A DNA stretch of 64,000 nt from positions 52,433,114-52,497,113 of the forward strand of contig NC_088712.1 of NCBI RefSeq assembly GCF_963576615.1, in the 5' to 3' direction. The notes below the pieces were generated by a model, which worked only from the letters and a program-made list of their open reading frames with translations, ran no database searches and was not told the DNA's origin. Positions within the stretch are counted from its first letter, which is position 1, and every line of letters begins with the position of its first letter. Source of the DNA: Watersipora subatra (Eukaryota; Bryozoa; Gymnolaemata; Cheilostomatida; Watersiporidae). Made by a program: the position numbers and the translations under genes. Shown here one piece after another: positions 35,421 to 46,283 of the stretch.

Positions 35421-37325
35421 AGTTCGTTTATGATACTTTCAAAACATAGTTGCCCCTTTTTCAGTGTTGGACTCGAAAACCGTGCCGATAAGGGTGTTAA
35501 ATATCTGAATCAGCATTTTCCAACCATTTTTAAAAAAAATCTGAAACTTCAGATACTTTCACAGATCAGCCAATTAGTAGAAAACCGTATTTCAGCCTGC
35601 TAGACTAATAAAAATTATCAGCTGCAAGTTCCTCACTCTTATCCAATGAGTTTGGGCCTGTCACACTATTTATTTCATGTCTATAATAGATTGACCAACA
35701 TGAACGCAGCTGAGAAACCTCTATGCTTTAGTCAGAAAATGATCGTGTAGTATTTCTCAATTACAGTGATAATATTTTTGCAGCCAATCACGAACAACAA
35801 ACAAAATAGAAACAAGAATGCAGTGTAATACTTTTAATTACTAGCATTATTAAAGTAATTTGAGCAGACACTGCATAAAGGTATCCATCGTTTGCCCAAA
35901 TTTGATCCTGGCGTTCACAGTTTGTTTGGCATTAGAAGAAAGACTTCATTATTACAGAAAGTATGGTAAATGAGAAACGTGTGTATAAATTATATATTAA
36001 AGGCTTTGAATCGTAAGAGTGTTCATATATATTTTTGTTCTATTAATGAATACAAACAGAAATATGCATTATTATTTATATTTTCTACAATAAAATTAAC
36101 AATTTTCTATTTAACACAAAATATCGCATCGGAATATTTTTCTATAAAAATCGGTATATCGGATCGGCATCAGAGTCGGCTAATGAACTTATAATCAGGG
36201 CATCTCTACTTTCTAGTGACATAATTTATGATCCACATATGCTGATCAAGGTCTATCAATTTATTAGCTGGTGAGTTAGCATTTTGCAATTAGTACTTCC
36301 CACCTTGTATATAAGGCAAACAAGAGAAGTAACAGTCACTGATATTAAAAAGATGGATTGAATACAAACCACTGTGCATTTCTTCCAGCAACTCTAGCTC
36401 CAGCAATATGACTCTCCATTGTTCCTATCATGAACATAATTCAATATCATCAACATGAATAGACTGTAAAGCAGCTAAAGAAAATACTAGTTTCTAAGGA
36501 AATTAAAAAAAAAACATTTAAAAGAAATATCACTTTTTTAAAAGTATTTTTCGTGGATGTTTTCATATCTTTTTTCATAACTCCGTTGTTAATGTTCTTG
36601 GTGTATACCCAACTGTAAAAAGCTTTTAAAACTAAAAGCTAAAATAAAATGTCAGTTTACCTGTCACACCCAGAGGATAAAGTGCAACTCCTTGAGACCA
36701 AATAATGCTTTATATCTTCATAAATCTCTTTTAGTTTTTTCGTGAAAAATGAAATATTTCGCACTGTTGCATTTGTAGTGAGTTTCTATGGTTGATTAGT
36801 TATAACTACAGTCAGTCAGCAATAAAACAAGTTCTATTATTTTTTCATAAAAAGGTCAGTTTAGTAACAACGTATTAAAAGGAAACCAGCTCTACCAACT
36901 CATTACTTACTATTTCCTTACTATACATGTTTCTGTGTAAGAACATGAGTAATACATATATTACTGTACGTAAATACTAATGCTAAATAATTTATCTTCA
37001 CTGAATAGCTGTACTTAAAATGTACTGTTGAAACATTGTCAAGCAAAACAGTATATTAACACCTTGTGGTTGAGCAATGTAAGTTGTTGAGCAATGTAAC
37101 ATTATATAAAAACAAACAATTTCTGGTTCTTTGAGGCATTAATGTGAATGTAACTGGTAAATATGAGCACACAATGGATACATAAAATCAAGCCTGTTTT
37201 AGGAGAACTGAAGTTTAGATGACCAATTCTTTCATTTCTAGTAAAAGGCTTATTTTTGAATAAATTCTTAATTTGATATATTTTAACATATAATATGTTA
37301 TAATATATTATAGCAAAATAACAAA
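35421..37325. other. No gene seen
   Basis: No supportable exon. A patch at 36120-36220 with repeated CGGATCGGCATCAGAGTCGG-like text, ending CAGGGCATCTCTACT, resembles the reverse of hAT-type element ends, but a partner end could not be defined. Confidence 0.4.
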
Positions 37326-37396
37326 TTATTTCTCAGAAACATGACTCAGCCAATCCTGTAAAGTTGTAGTAGTTGAATAGAAGTCAAACTTTGGTC
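37326..37396 (-). CDS. Ig-receptor gene, last coding exon (cytoplasmic tail)
   Basis: The acceptor tttttttcctttcag is followed by two bases that complete the phase-1 codon left by the transmembrane exon. It encodes PKFDFYSTTTTLQDWLSHVS-E-K and a TAA stop at 37328-37326. With the four residues EKRT-G from the previous exon it makes a cytoplasmic tail of about 26 residues. It holds one tyrosine in DFYSTTTT, but no clear ITAM or ITIM. Phase agreement and an excellent polypyrimidine tract make this assignment firm. Confidence 0.75.
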
Positions 37397-37680
37397 CTGA
37401 AAGGAAAAAAAATTGTACTATTTCTGTCATAGAAAAACCTTAAATATACTTTAATTTAATTGAAATAAAATAATAAAACTGGTAGTGTAAGCTACATTAA
37501 TTTACTATGGTAAACAAATTACACATTTCCTACCAGTTTAGAAATGTGCGCTGTTATAAAACTCACATTTTTTCTAGATTGTCTGGCTTTCTGAATAAAT
37601 TCATCTCACCCCAATAGTATGTGCCCAGCAAATACAAAATGAATAGTATATAAAACTATTAATAAATCTTTTGCTCCTAC

Positions 37681-37794
37681 CTGTTCGTTTTTCTATTGCA
37701 AATCCTGCTAGAGCAACCATTCCGATAACCAATACACCCGCACCGAATGAACCTCCGATGGTAGCTCCGAGACTTGAATCTTTTTTATCCGCTC
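37681..37794 (-). CDS. Ig-receptor gene, transmembrane exon
   Basis: A 114-nt exon from acceptor (ccctaccaatccatcag) to donor (AACAG|gtagga), phase 1 at both ends. It encodes a short polar linker (ADKKDSS), a Gly/Ala-rich membrane-spanning segment (LGATIGGSFGAGVLVIGMVA then LAGFAI) and a basic stop-transfer (EKR). The family resemblance to the relic exon at 1202-1315 supports both the boundaries and the reading frame. The polypyrimidine tract is on the minus strand just upstream. The plus-strand frame over this region is a shadow. Confidence 0.82.
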
Positions 37795-38372
37795 CTGATG
37801 GATTGGTAGGGGTAGCACTATTTGTTCGCCAGTTGATAATGAAATTGTATTTCTTAGGTTTCTATCCTGTTATAAACACAAGCATAGGTAAAAACTCCCT
37901 GAAGGTAGAGATCATAAAAGAAGAAGGGGTAAAATTGGAACTTGTAAATGCAAACTTACATGTAATCATTGAATAGACTTAATGAGTTAATCTGTATGCA
38001 AAAAATCAAAGTTAGTTAAAATTTGAACGTATGTATTTCTACTTTGTGTAGTTTAATAATTGTCTAGCGAGAGGTGAGAGGGTCTGAAACTGCGCAGCTC
38101 ATTCTACTTTTAGCAAAAGAATTTTAATGTGAAATTTGCGAAGTGTGTTGCGCAATGCTTGGCTATTTTGTGAAATGCTGTATCAATTCGCATAACTATG
38201 AAACAAAAGTTAAAAAGCTGATTAGATTGATGTGAAAATCTCCATTCGTGCATGATTTGAATCCTAACCATCAAATTTCTCAAATTAGACTACATTGCAA
38301 TGCTCCATTTTAATGTATTTCATTGTAAAAAATTGTTAAGCAGACATCATACTGTATAATTGATACTTCTGT

Positions 38373-38373
38373 C

Positions 38374-38423
<50 letters not shown>

Positions 38424-39460
38424 TCTCTCTCTCTCCCACTTTCACTGTCACATTCTCCCATTCCATCACTCCATCACTCTCTTACTCTCTCACTCTCTCA
38501 CTCTTTCCCTCTCTCTCTCTTCTTTCACTCCTCTCTCTCACACTCTATCTCTCTCCCTCTCTCACTCTCTCACTCTTTCACTCTCACACTCTCTCCTTCT
38601 CTCCCTTTATCCCTCTCTCCCTCTCTCCCTCTCTCACTCTCTCTCACTCTCTCTCTCACTCTCTCTCTCACTCTCACACTTTTTCCCTCTCTCACTCTTT
38701 AACTCTCTTTCTCACTATCTCCTCTTTCAATCTCTCTCTCACTCTCTCAATTTCTCGCTCTCTCATTCTCTCTCACTCTCTTTCTCACTTTCTAACTCTC
38801 TCTCTAACTCTCCTCTCTCACTCTTTCTCTCTCATTCTCTCTCACTCTCTCTCACTCACTCTCACACTCGCTCCCTTTGTCACTCAATCTCTCACTCGCT
38901 CACTCTCACTCGCTCACTCTCACTCGCTCATTCTCTCTCTCTCACTCACTCACTCCCTCACTCCCTCACTCACTCACTCTCTCACTCTCTCACTCTCTCA
39001 CGCTCTCACGCTCTCACGCTCTCACGCTCTCACTCTCTCACTCTCTCACTCTCTCACTTTCTCACTCTCTCACTCTCTCACTCTCTCACTCTCTCACTCT
39101 CTCACTCTCTCACTCTCTCACTCTCTCACTCTCTCACTCTCTCACTCTCTCACTCTCTCACTCTCTCACTCTCTCACTCTCTCACTCTCTCACTCTCTCA
39201 CACTCTCTCACTCTCTCACTCACTCTCTCACACTCTCACTCACTCTCACTCACTCTCACACTCTCACTCACTCTCACTCACTCTCACTCACTCTCACTCA
39301 CTCTCACACTCTCAATCACTCTCACTCACTCTCACTCACTCTCACTCACTCTCACTCACTCTCACTCACTCTCACTCACTCACTCTCACTCACTCTCACT
39401 CACTTTCACTCACTCTCACTCACTCTCACTCACTCTCACTCACTCTCACTCACTCTCACG
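38373..39460. repeat. 1.1 kb CT-rich satellite array (CTCTCT, TCACTC, CACTCT units)
   Basis: It begins as pure CT, passes into mixed CTCTCCC and CACTCT units, then into very regular TCTCACTC 8-mers (about 39045-39190) and finally CTCACTCACT units. The uninterrupted plus frame of 444 residues (38360-39694, SHSLSLTL repeats) is an artefact of the repeat. The array sits in the intron preceding the receptor's transmembrane exon, so its transcript is GA-rich. Confidence 0.97.
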
Positions 39461-40009
39461 TTTTTAAAACAAAAATCTTTTTCATTGTTTGCTTGGAGAG
39501 CTGTGTTTTGGTTGTTGCTTTCGATGAAACAAACATATTCTAGTTGTCCAATACCTTCTACAATGTTCTCTAACGCCAAATATTATTTTGCATTGCATAA
39601 CTATTTGATATTAACATACAAACAATTTTTTGCAAATCAAAACTTGAGCGTTGCATGTAGCATAAATTCAACACATAAAAGTTTTGCTTGCTAAACGTAA
39701 AAGTTTGTCTACAACCAATATAATAGTTTACATGTACTACTCATAGGTGTAAATGTAAGCCGCTCTTTATTTTTCCAAAGTATCAAGACCACATAATATA
39801 AAGAACTAATATTAGCTTGTGATTGCTATCAACTATTTCTATGATGTTGCTTTCAGTTCGAACGAACAAAATCAAAAAGATTTGGAGTTGGACAGTGAGA
39901 GAATCAATTGCTTTTGATGCAAATGATTCATTGTTAATTTGATTTGATGGACATTTTTCTATTGATTGCTGGATAATATAAAGTCATAAAAATAAAATAA
40001 TGTCAAAAT

Positions 40010-40105
40010 GGTGGTCAAATTGAGGTGGCGTTCAAACAAAGGGTGGTGCTCTATTGTTTAACACTTCTCTCATAATGTAGGCCAAATTAAGGTGGCGTTC
40101 AATTA
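40010..40105 (+). repeat. Two direct copies of a GTGGCGTTCAA motif
   Basis: CAAATTGAGGTGGCGTTCAA at about 40016 and CAAATTAAGGTGGCGTTCAA at about 40082 lie 66 bp apart. Related text (GATTTGATTGGCACCGC and GAGCGCCATC) occurs near 55660-55720, suggesting a dispersed repeat fragment. Confidence 0.55.
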
Positions 40106-40282
40106 GAAGTTTTACATTATTTTACTTCAGCACTTGATTATCAAACCAAGAATACTAATCCTTATGTAAAGAACTGGTTAAAGTCCCTGCTGATTTCACA
40201 CTTTTAAACAAACTGTTATGGTAACTCTATGGTATATGGATATCTACCTGTTGAATACATCATGTAATAAGAGATAATATAC

Positions 40283-40507
40283 CTGTTCCTTCAACAGTTC
40301 CAGCGCAAGACATTTCTTCTTGATCTTCATCACTTGCTGAATCAGCAGGAATAACAGTTTCTTTGCCACTCCTTGATGTATAGACCTCATTACACTCCCA
40401 CCTAATAGTAACACCAGTTCCAGTGATACTGCATTCAAGTGGCTGATCAAAGTCGGGGTTGAGGGTCAGAGATTGTTCTCCAGAATGTCCTTCTTCAAAG
40501 TCAATAT
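40283..40507 (-). CDS. Ig-receptor gene, membrane-proximal Ig-like exon
   Basis: A 225-nt exon from acceptor (attttaaag) to donor (GGAACAG|gtatat), phase 1-1. The translation starts IDFEEGHSGEQSLTLNPDFD and continues with PLECSITGTGVTIRWECNEV, a linker, and DQEEMSCAGTVEGT. Expected Ig landmarks are present: the B-strand Cys in LECS, the C-strand Trp in IRW, and the F-strand Cys in MSC about 40 residues later. There is an extra Cys beside the Trp. A phase-1 symmetric exon carrying one Ig domain just before a membrane exon is the standard layout of Ig-superfamily receptors. A whole-length relic of this exon is at 18998-19221. Confidence 0.82.
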
Positions 40508-40697
40508 CTTTAAAATAAACCCTGATCGTGTTATGTTAATACACTAATTACCAATAATATTAAACAACTGTCGCTTTTGCTGAGTCTTTGACCATAAATT
40601 AAGAGTATTTTTTTCCAATTTATTATTGTACTAAAAATCCCCGTCATACCGCCCATGACCTGATAATGGAATAAGTGAAAATGAAAAAAATGGAAAG

Positions 40698-40750
40698 GGT
40701 AGTGCTGGTTGTTGAAAAAGTAGTTGTCACAAGAATTGACAGAAACTACT
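40698..40750 (+). repeat. Short dispersed repeat, matches 12056-12110
   Basis: About 45 bp around GGTTGTTGAAAAAGTAGTTG recur at 12056-12110. It lies in the intron between the two Ig-like exons. Confidence 0.5.
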
Positions 40751-41245
40751 ATCTCAAACGTACGTTTTTCAACAATAAAATATATATTAGTTAAAAGTGT
40801 AGACCTAACCTACAGTAATGCATGTAATTTAACAACTGTAAAAAGGAAATATGTTTATTATATCTCTGAAATGCAATAATAGAAGTAAAATGGCAAGCTG
40901 TTGTGTGTAATATACACAGTTTGAAAGTTGGTTGCGTTGAAGGTAGAATGGTTTTGATAGCGATCTTTAACAGAAAGCAAGTGTGAGCGTTCATGCTTGT
41001 AGAAGTTTTCTGCAAACTAGAGCAAAATACAAAAAATAAAGTTCTCATCATAAAGGGGCATTGTAGTTTGGCACTAGCCTGTACAAAAGATGAAAAGAAT
41101 TTTGGCTAACATTTTAAACTTTAGGTAATTGGACAAAAAAAACATAGGCTGATAAACTGTGTACCACAATTTCATACCTGTATATTGGTCTACGCCTCAA
41201 ACAGTCTACGTTTATTACAGAAACCTTTGGATAAATAATTTTGAA

Positions 41246-41325
41246 ATATTATTCTCATAATTAAATCTTATAATAATTTTATAAAATCAAATAATTATTC
41301 TTATAATTAAATATTTTTGCAGAAT
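41246..41325 (+). repeat. AT-rich dispersed repeat, matches 52657-52730
   Basis: A 70-bp block of TATTCTCATAA-TAAATCT followed by ATAATTTTATAAAA and AATAATTATTCTTAT is shared with 52657-52730 in the same orientation. It directly precedes the inverted-repeat arm at 41345. Confidence 0.6.
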
Positions 41326-41344
41326 GTTAAAAACGGAAAATATT

Positions 41345-41800
41345 AGAAACTTTCGGCAATTAAACGATCTCATTGACTGGTAAAATGAGCACGGTTTTCT
41401 CGTGAAATGCGCACTGCTAAATAGTTCTACTATCTGTCACATGGCTTTATTGGCGTATCGTTGGTCGGTCTTAATTATGATTAAAAAAGCTTTTCAAGAG
41501 TTTTATTGCGATTTTAGGTCAAATTAATCTGTCTATTTGTGTATGATCCGATCAGATGGGTAAGGTTTAGGATATTGTCTACAAATAATAAAGACTTGGT
41601 AATATATTTAAATAGGTTTAAATGTGTTCTGTATTGTTATTATACTTAAATGACTCCATTGAAAAATGGTTAAAGTTGTTGATGAGATATTGGTACAAGC
41701 GTTTGCGACGGTGTTGATGAATAATTTTGTGAGTTGTGTGCACATATGCATTCATCATAAATCTCCCAAACAATCGCTTTGCTCGTGTTTGGCCTTGGGA
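41345..41800 (+). repeat. Inverted repeat, left arm (partner 43505-43955)
   Basis: About 450 bp align with the reverse complement of 43505-43955. Shared landmarks in order are TTCGGCAATT, GACTGGTAAAAT, GAAATGCGCAC, GCTTTTCAAG, CTGTCTATTTGTGTAT, CCGATCAGATGGGTAAG, ATATTTAAATAGG, GTTATTATACTT, TGTTGATGAATAATTT and GTTGTGTGCACAT. Confidence 0.85.
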
Positions 41801-42093
41801 CAAACAAACTAACTTAATGATGTAGCTAACTACAAAGCAACCTAATAGTCTGATCATTTAATTATACAATTTTTTCGGTGTGCCTCGAACCTATCATGTT
41901 TATTGAAACTATGGCCGTACGTTAGTTTTGATTTACTAAACAGAACAGTTAAACTACATAATACATCATATGACAATTCAAACATGATATGCAGTTTATG
42001 TAAAGCTAAAAACCACCAGGTCTAAATTTGTTATCCTCTCATTTTATAAACACGTAGTATTCTTGTTATGCACTAAAACACTTGTAGACCTAC

Positions 42094-42255
42094 AGCGTGG
42101 ATCCGGTGTAATTTCTTGTTTGACAATATCAGGGTAGACTTTCTCAAAGTTTGAATGAGATGTATTCCTGCATATCAAAGTAAGGCCTTCTCTATCATCT
42201 CTTGTTAGGGTGTAAATGTTGGTATTCGCTAACACCGTGTTTCCTCGGAGTACCA
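42094..42255 (-). CDS. Ig-receptor gene, upstream extracellular exon (partial Ig-like)
   Basis: A 162-nt exon from a strong acceptor (tgttttctggtttacag) to donor (CCACGCT|gtaggt), phase 1-1. It joins in frame to the exon at 40507 to give ITPDPRYIDFEEG. The translation begins VLRGNTVLANTNIYTLTRDD and contains REGLTLICRNTSHSNFEKVY, a B-strand-like L-x-L-x-C, and ends VKQEITPDP. It has only one Cys and is short for a full Ig domain, so it is either half of a split domain or a reduced one. The exon with the signal peptide and start codon was not found upstream (42256-46280). The gene call is therefore 5'-incomplete, giving about 189 residues in all. The exon lies between the two arms of the 41345/43505 inverted repeat. 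Confidence 0.72.
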
Positions 42256-42799
42256 CTGTAAACCAGAAAACACCAACTGATTAATGCAGACCAATATGCA
42301 AGGTACATGTGGAAGATTGTGTGTATCCTATAGTGTGCTCTATTTCACTGGAGTCTCATGAAAAAAAGAATAAGGTGAAAATTTACATATGTAAATATGT
42401 AAGCTTTTTATTACAGTGCTTGTTGACTCCATACAACTGTGAGGCATAGCCAAATTATGAAAGTTGCAATTAACCATTTTAGAGAGGTTTGAAAAATTTT
42501 CATAAAGACCATGAAACAAATTTTTATAACTGCAGAAAAATGACCTACAAAAATATAGCAGTCACAAGTTACTCTGTAGTTATAGATTAACTTATATATT
42601 TAGTATATATTTATTGCATTTAAATGCAGAATCAGAGTGCGGTGATATTAAATGGTATCATTTCTGTTTAGTTGCATAATTGATTTGAAAATGAAACTTT
42701 ATCACTTTGCCTTTCAAGCACTATACAATGTACATGTGATGATAGTAAACCAAATATAACAAATGACAGTTACAAAATGTATGACATGCTTGTATACAT

Positions 42800-43070
42800 G
42801 AAAGGTTTCTATATCACATACATGAAATGTTCCAATATCAAGTAAATGAGACTTTCCAATATTAGGTAATGTATATAAGATGATTATGTACTAAGTATAT
42901 GATACGCTCCTACCCTAAGTATATAAGATGCTTCAGTATTAAGTATATGAAATGCTCATACAGTATTCCAAGTGTATGATATGCTCTGGCATTGAGTATA
43001 TAAGATGCTCCAATACTAAGGATATGATATGATGATATAAATAGCATATGAAATGCTCCTATACCAAGTA
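42800..43070. repeat. Diverged minisatellite, unit about 27-32 bp
   Basis: Around nine imperfect units of the form AAGTATATGA-ATGCTCC-ATA occur in succession (for example AAGTATATGAAATGCTC, AAGTATATAAGATGCTT, GAGTATATAAGATGCTCC). Confidence 0.8.
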
Positions 43071-43366
43071 AAGTCAAACTCGACTTACGAGCTTAATGCA
43101 TTCCGGAACTAAGCTTGTATGTCAATTTTCTGGCATGCTGATGCAACTTATTTATATATAGAACAAGTAATTATATATTTATTGGTTGTCATACTTCGAA
43201 AAACAAACAAAAACCCTTAAGATAAAATATTGCAACAGAAAAAACATGTTGGTAATCTTCCTAACTTGCCACCTGCTTCCAAAAAGCAACAAAAACAAAT
43301 AATCTAAATAAACATGAGTAATTAAAAAGTAAAACTGAATACACACAATAAATATACCTGAGTTAT

Positions 43367-43495
43367 CCTATATATATATATATATACATAGGTTATCCTA
43401 TTTATATATATACTTATATATATATATATATATACTTATATATATATATATAGATAAATATATATATATATATATATTGTATATTGATATACATT
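43367..43495. repeat. (TA)n-rich microsatellite
   Basis: TATATA runs interrupted by CTTATA and TAGATAAA. A nine-base word (GTTATCCTA) occurs before, within and after the tract. Confidence 0.9.
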
Positions 43496-43504
43496 GTATA
43501 TACC

Positions 43505-43955
43505 TAAGTTATCCTACGACCGAACGAGCGGATGCGAAGTTAGGGAGTTTTTATGATAAATTCATGTGCACACAACTTACGGAAATTATTCATCAACAAT
43601 GAGACAAACCCTTGTATGAAAATTTCATCAACAAATTTCACCATCGTTTTGCAGATTAGTTAAAGTATAATAACGATACAAAACACATATAGGCCTATTT
43701 AAATATGTTCCCAAGTATTTGTAAATTCTCGAAATCATCTTAAAGCTTACCCATCTGATCGGATTATACACAAATAGACAGACTTATTAGGTCGGAAATC
43801 GTCACAAAACGCTTGAAAAGCTAGGTTTAATAAAAGTTAAGACCGGAAATTGAAACGGCGGTCGACGGAGAATAGAACGATGAAGTCGTGCGCATTTCGC
43901 AAAAAAATAACGTGCATATTTTACTAGTCTATGGCGTTGTCGAATTGCCGAAGGT
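43505..43955 (-). repeat. Inverted repeat, right arm (partner 41345-41800)
   Basis: Reverse complement of the left arm, about 80 percent similar by eye with small indels. It starts just after the TA microsatellite. Confidence 0.85.
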
Positions 43956-44479
43956 TTTGTCAACTAACATAGGAGTACAGAAATCGTTTCATTTTTGCCG
44001 ATTTCAATTTTTTCGTTTTCTCATGAGGTTATTACAATAATTAATTATAGGTTTGGATGACTACAGAACAATGAATATGTAGTACAGATTTTTTAAAAAT
44101 CCATATAACCATCACAACTTCATGATATTGATAGGTGTTACGTTTTGAAAAGTAAACAAAACTGTGCATTGGTTTTATATTATTATTATAATAATATTAT
44201 TGGTTATTCTAATAATATCAGTGCATTTTACTTCTAATATTGGCCAACTTTGCAGTTCTCCTATTGCAGGGGGAGATATACAAACATATAATCTTTTCCT
44301 TTCATTATTGCTGTTTGTTGTATATAATAACACCCTCACCCAGTACATTACAGCTACCATTGCAGTTATCCTATTGCACTGCAGTGCCATTTGACTGCTA
44401 ATATTGCATTTCTCAACCATCAGTACCCTTTCTTTTTTCCAATATCACTTTGGTCGTGGGCTGTATGACAGTGGAATTT

Positions 44480-44521
44480 CTAGTCCTATATATATATATA
44501 TATATATATATATAGGACTAG
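44480..44521. repeat. Perfect 42-bp palindrome around (TA)n
   Basis: CTAGTCCTATATATA on the left is mirrored as TATATATAGGACTAG on the right with only TA repeats between, so the duplex can extrude a cruciform. It opens the larger TA-rich tract. Confidence 0.9.
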
Positions 44522-44630
44522 CATATTATATATATAATATATATATATTATATATATATATATAATATATATAATATATATATATACTCCTATACACTCC
44601 TATACATATATATATATATATCTATATATA

Positions 44631-44684
<54 letters not shown>

Positions 44685-44725
44685 TATATATATATATATA
44701 TATATATCTATATAGTCAAATTAGA
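44522..44725. repeat. (TA)n microsatellite, about 200 bp
   Basis: Nearly pure TATATA with occasional TCTATATA and ACTCCTATACA interruptions. Confidence 0.95.
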
Positions 44726-44729
44726 TTGA

Positions 44730-45070
44730 ATAGGAGGCCACTTTGAAAAATATATCCACGATATAGGGCTTTCGGATAATAGGAGGCTTCTGATAGGAGG
44801 CTTCGCTAGAAACATGCTTAAACAACTCTACTCGTCATGCTGATCGCATACGTATCTATTTTGCATTTTGCATAAATTTTGCCGGAGAGTTCAACATTTT
44901 GGAAAATTTTGCAGGTTAGGAGGCTCTGTAGTTTGAAATGGAGGACCTCCCATTAGCGTAAAATTTGAAAATTTTTATACAAAATTCTGAGTTGTCTTCT
45001 CTTTTGCAAGAGAAGTTATCTTCTCATTAAATTCAGGGCCTCCTATTATGTTTTTATATCTTGAATTAGA
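44730..45070 (+). repeat. Dispersed repeat with GGAGGC motifs (related to 45650-45790)
   Basis: Text around GGGCTTTCGGATAATAGGAGG, written as GGGCTTTCGGATAATAGG then AGGCTTC-GATAGGAGGCTTCG, recurs in diverged form at 45690 (GGGCCCTTTGGATTATAAAAGG then TTTCAGATAAGAGCTTTCG). Both continue to a CATGC, AACA and GCATACGTAT/GCATGCATGTAT series. Confidence 0.5.
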
Positions 45071-45649
45071 TAGTCCTAGTTCCTAGCTCTACTTCTTCTT
45101 TTTATATAAATTTAGCTAACTATGATATTTAGTTTGGTTCTTTTTACTTGTAATGAACCTTTATTGCATCATTTAATTTTCTATCAATTGGTTAAAAAGG
45201 CAAACTAATCCCTGAAACCCCATTTCAGGGATTTTGCCAACAGAACCTAAGAAAACCGATTTGCAGGCACATCTGTGTGTGCTTTGATCTAAAGTTTATC
45301 ATACGTATTATTCATAAAATTGAAAACTTATGCTTTCACTTAATACCTTGTTAGTGGGCATGCATGGCAAAAACAAGCACTTTGTCCATTTAAAAAAAGT
45401 TGTAATAAGTTGCAATAAACGCTAGGATGGTATTGACATCAAGTAATTGGTATTGAAACCATCCTAGTTGTCAAATAGAAAACTTTTAAAACGTATATTA
45501 ATTAAAACAGTGCATATATTCATGCTGCCAAATATGCCTGGTAGAGTCAGAGACACCCAATTTTTAAAACATAAATGTCAAACATGGGAGATTTGCATAC
45601 CTGTGGCCACATTTATTACTTATAAAATTTGATTTAGTCAATTCATTGC

Positions 45650-45790
45650 TACTGAGGCAAAACTGGGAAATATAGCATATGTGGGGCCCTTTGGATTATA
45701 AAAGGTTTCAGATAAGAGCTTTCGATGAAACCATGCAGTAACATTGAACACACTGTGCAGATTGCATGCATGTATATCTAACTCGCATTT
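45650..45790 (+). repeat. Diverged second copy of the 44730 repeat
   Basis: See 44730-45070; same orientation and word order, no coding frame. Confidence 0.5.
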
Positions 45791-46117
45791 ATCAACATTG
45801 GTCAGCATATTTCTTTAAAAAAGCCCAAACTTACTCAAAAGGAAAAAAATTGACTCTTTAAGCAACCCCGTCAAGGAGTTGAGTTTACAGAAAAGGAAAG
45901 CTCAATATAAGTACGTCAAACAAATTGCTCAAGTGAGTGCAACGGTGACAAATAAAATATTCTTAAAACACAATGAGTTTGTATAAATCTAAAAGTCTTT
46001 AGTGCAAATGGAGCAACCTATCAAAAGCAGGCCAAACAGCTGTTACATTACCAAAAGATTAAAAATCAAAGCATTCACAAGAATACCATAAAACATTTAT
46101 CAACAAAAGTGGACTAT

Positions 46118-46123
46118 TTTATT
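46118..46123 (-). terminator. Candidate polyadenylation signal AATAAA of gene H
   Basis: AATAAA on the minus strand lies about 160 nt past the stop codon of the last gene H exon. AT-rich DNA yields this hexamer by chance, so it is only positional support. Confidence 0.35.
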
Positions 46124-46283
46124 TCTGTCAAATAAAGCTGTAGAGCTTCAAAACACTGAGCTCTATAATTGTCTTGCAAATTGTGCGACCATCTCCTGGC
46201 ACCTCGAGTATAATGTGTGAAGTTGTGGTAGCTGTAACTAATGGCTCTGCACAACGTTTAAAATATGATTTTAGCTAGAGATC

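Larger units (their letters stand above)
37795..40282 (-). other. Intron of the Ig-receptor gene
   Basis: The intron between the Ig-like and transmembrane exons, about 2.5 kb. It contains the CT-rich array and a pair of GGTGGCGTTCAA-like direct repeats, and no other exon that could be supported. Confidence 0.7.

Noticed and set aside
36120..36220. hAT transposon terminus
   Set aside because: Suggestive CGGATCGG and GGGCATCTC text, but no partner end or target duplication could be located.
38980..39460. CRISPR-like regular repetition
   Set aside because: Contiguous satellite units with no spacers, in a eukaryotic genome.
38360..39694. 444-residue plus-strand open frame and a 196-residue frame inside it
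   Set aside because: Encodes [12 protein letters not shown] repeats because the CT-rich satellite lacks stop codons. No start context, domain or splice logic.
44175..44420. Signal-peptide exon for the Ig receptor (MVAVMYWVRVLL frame)
   Set aside because: The underlying DNA contains internally repeated words, the plus strand is equally open, and no phase-1 donor follows a plausible signal sequence.
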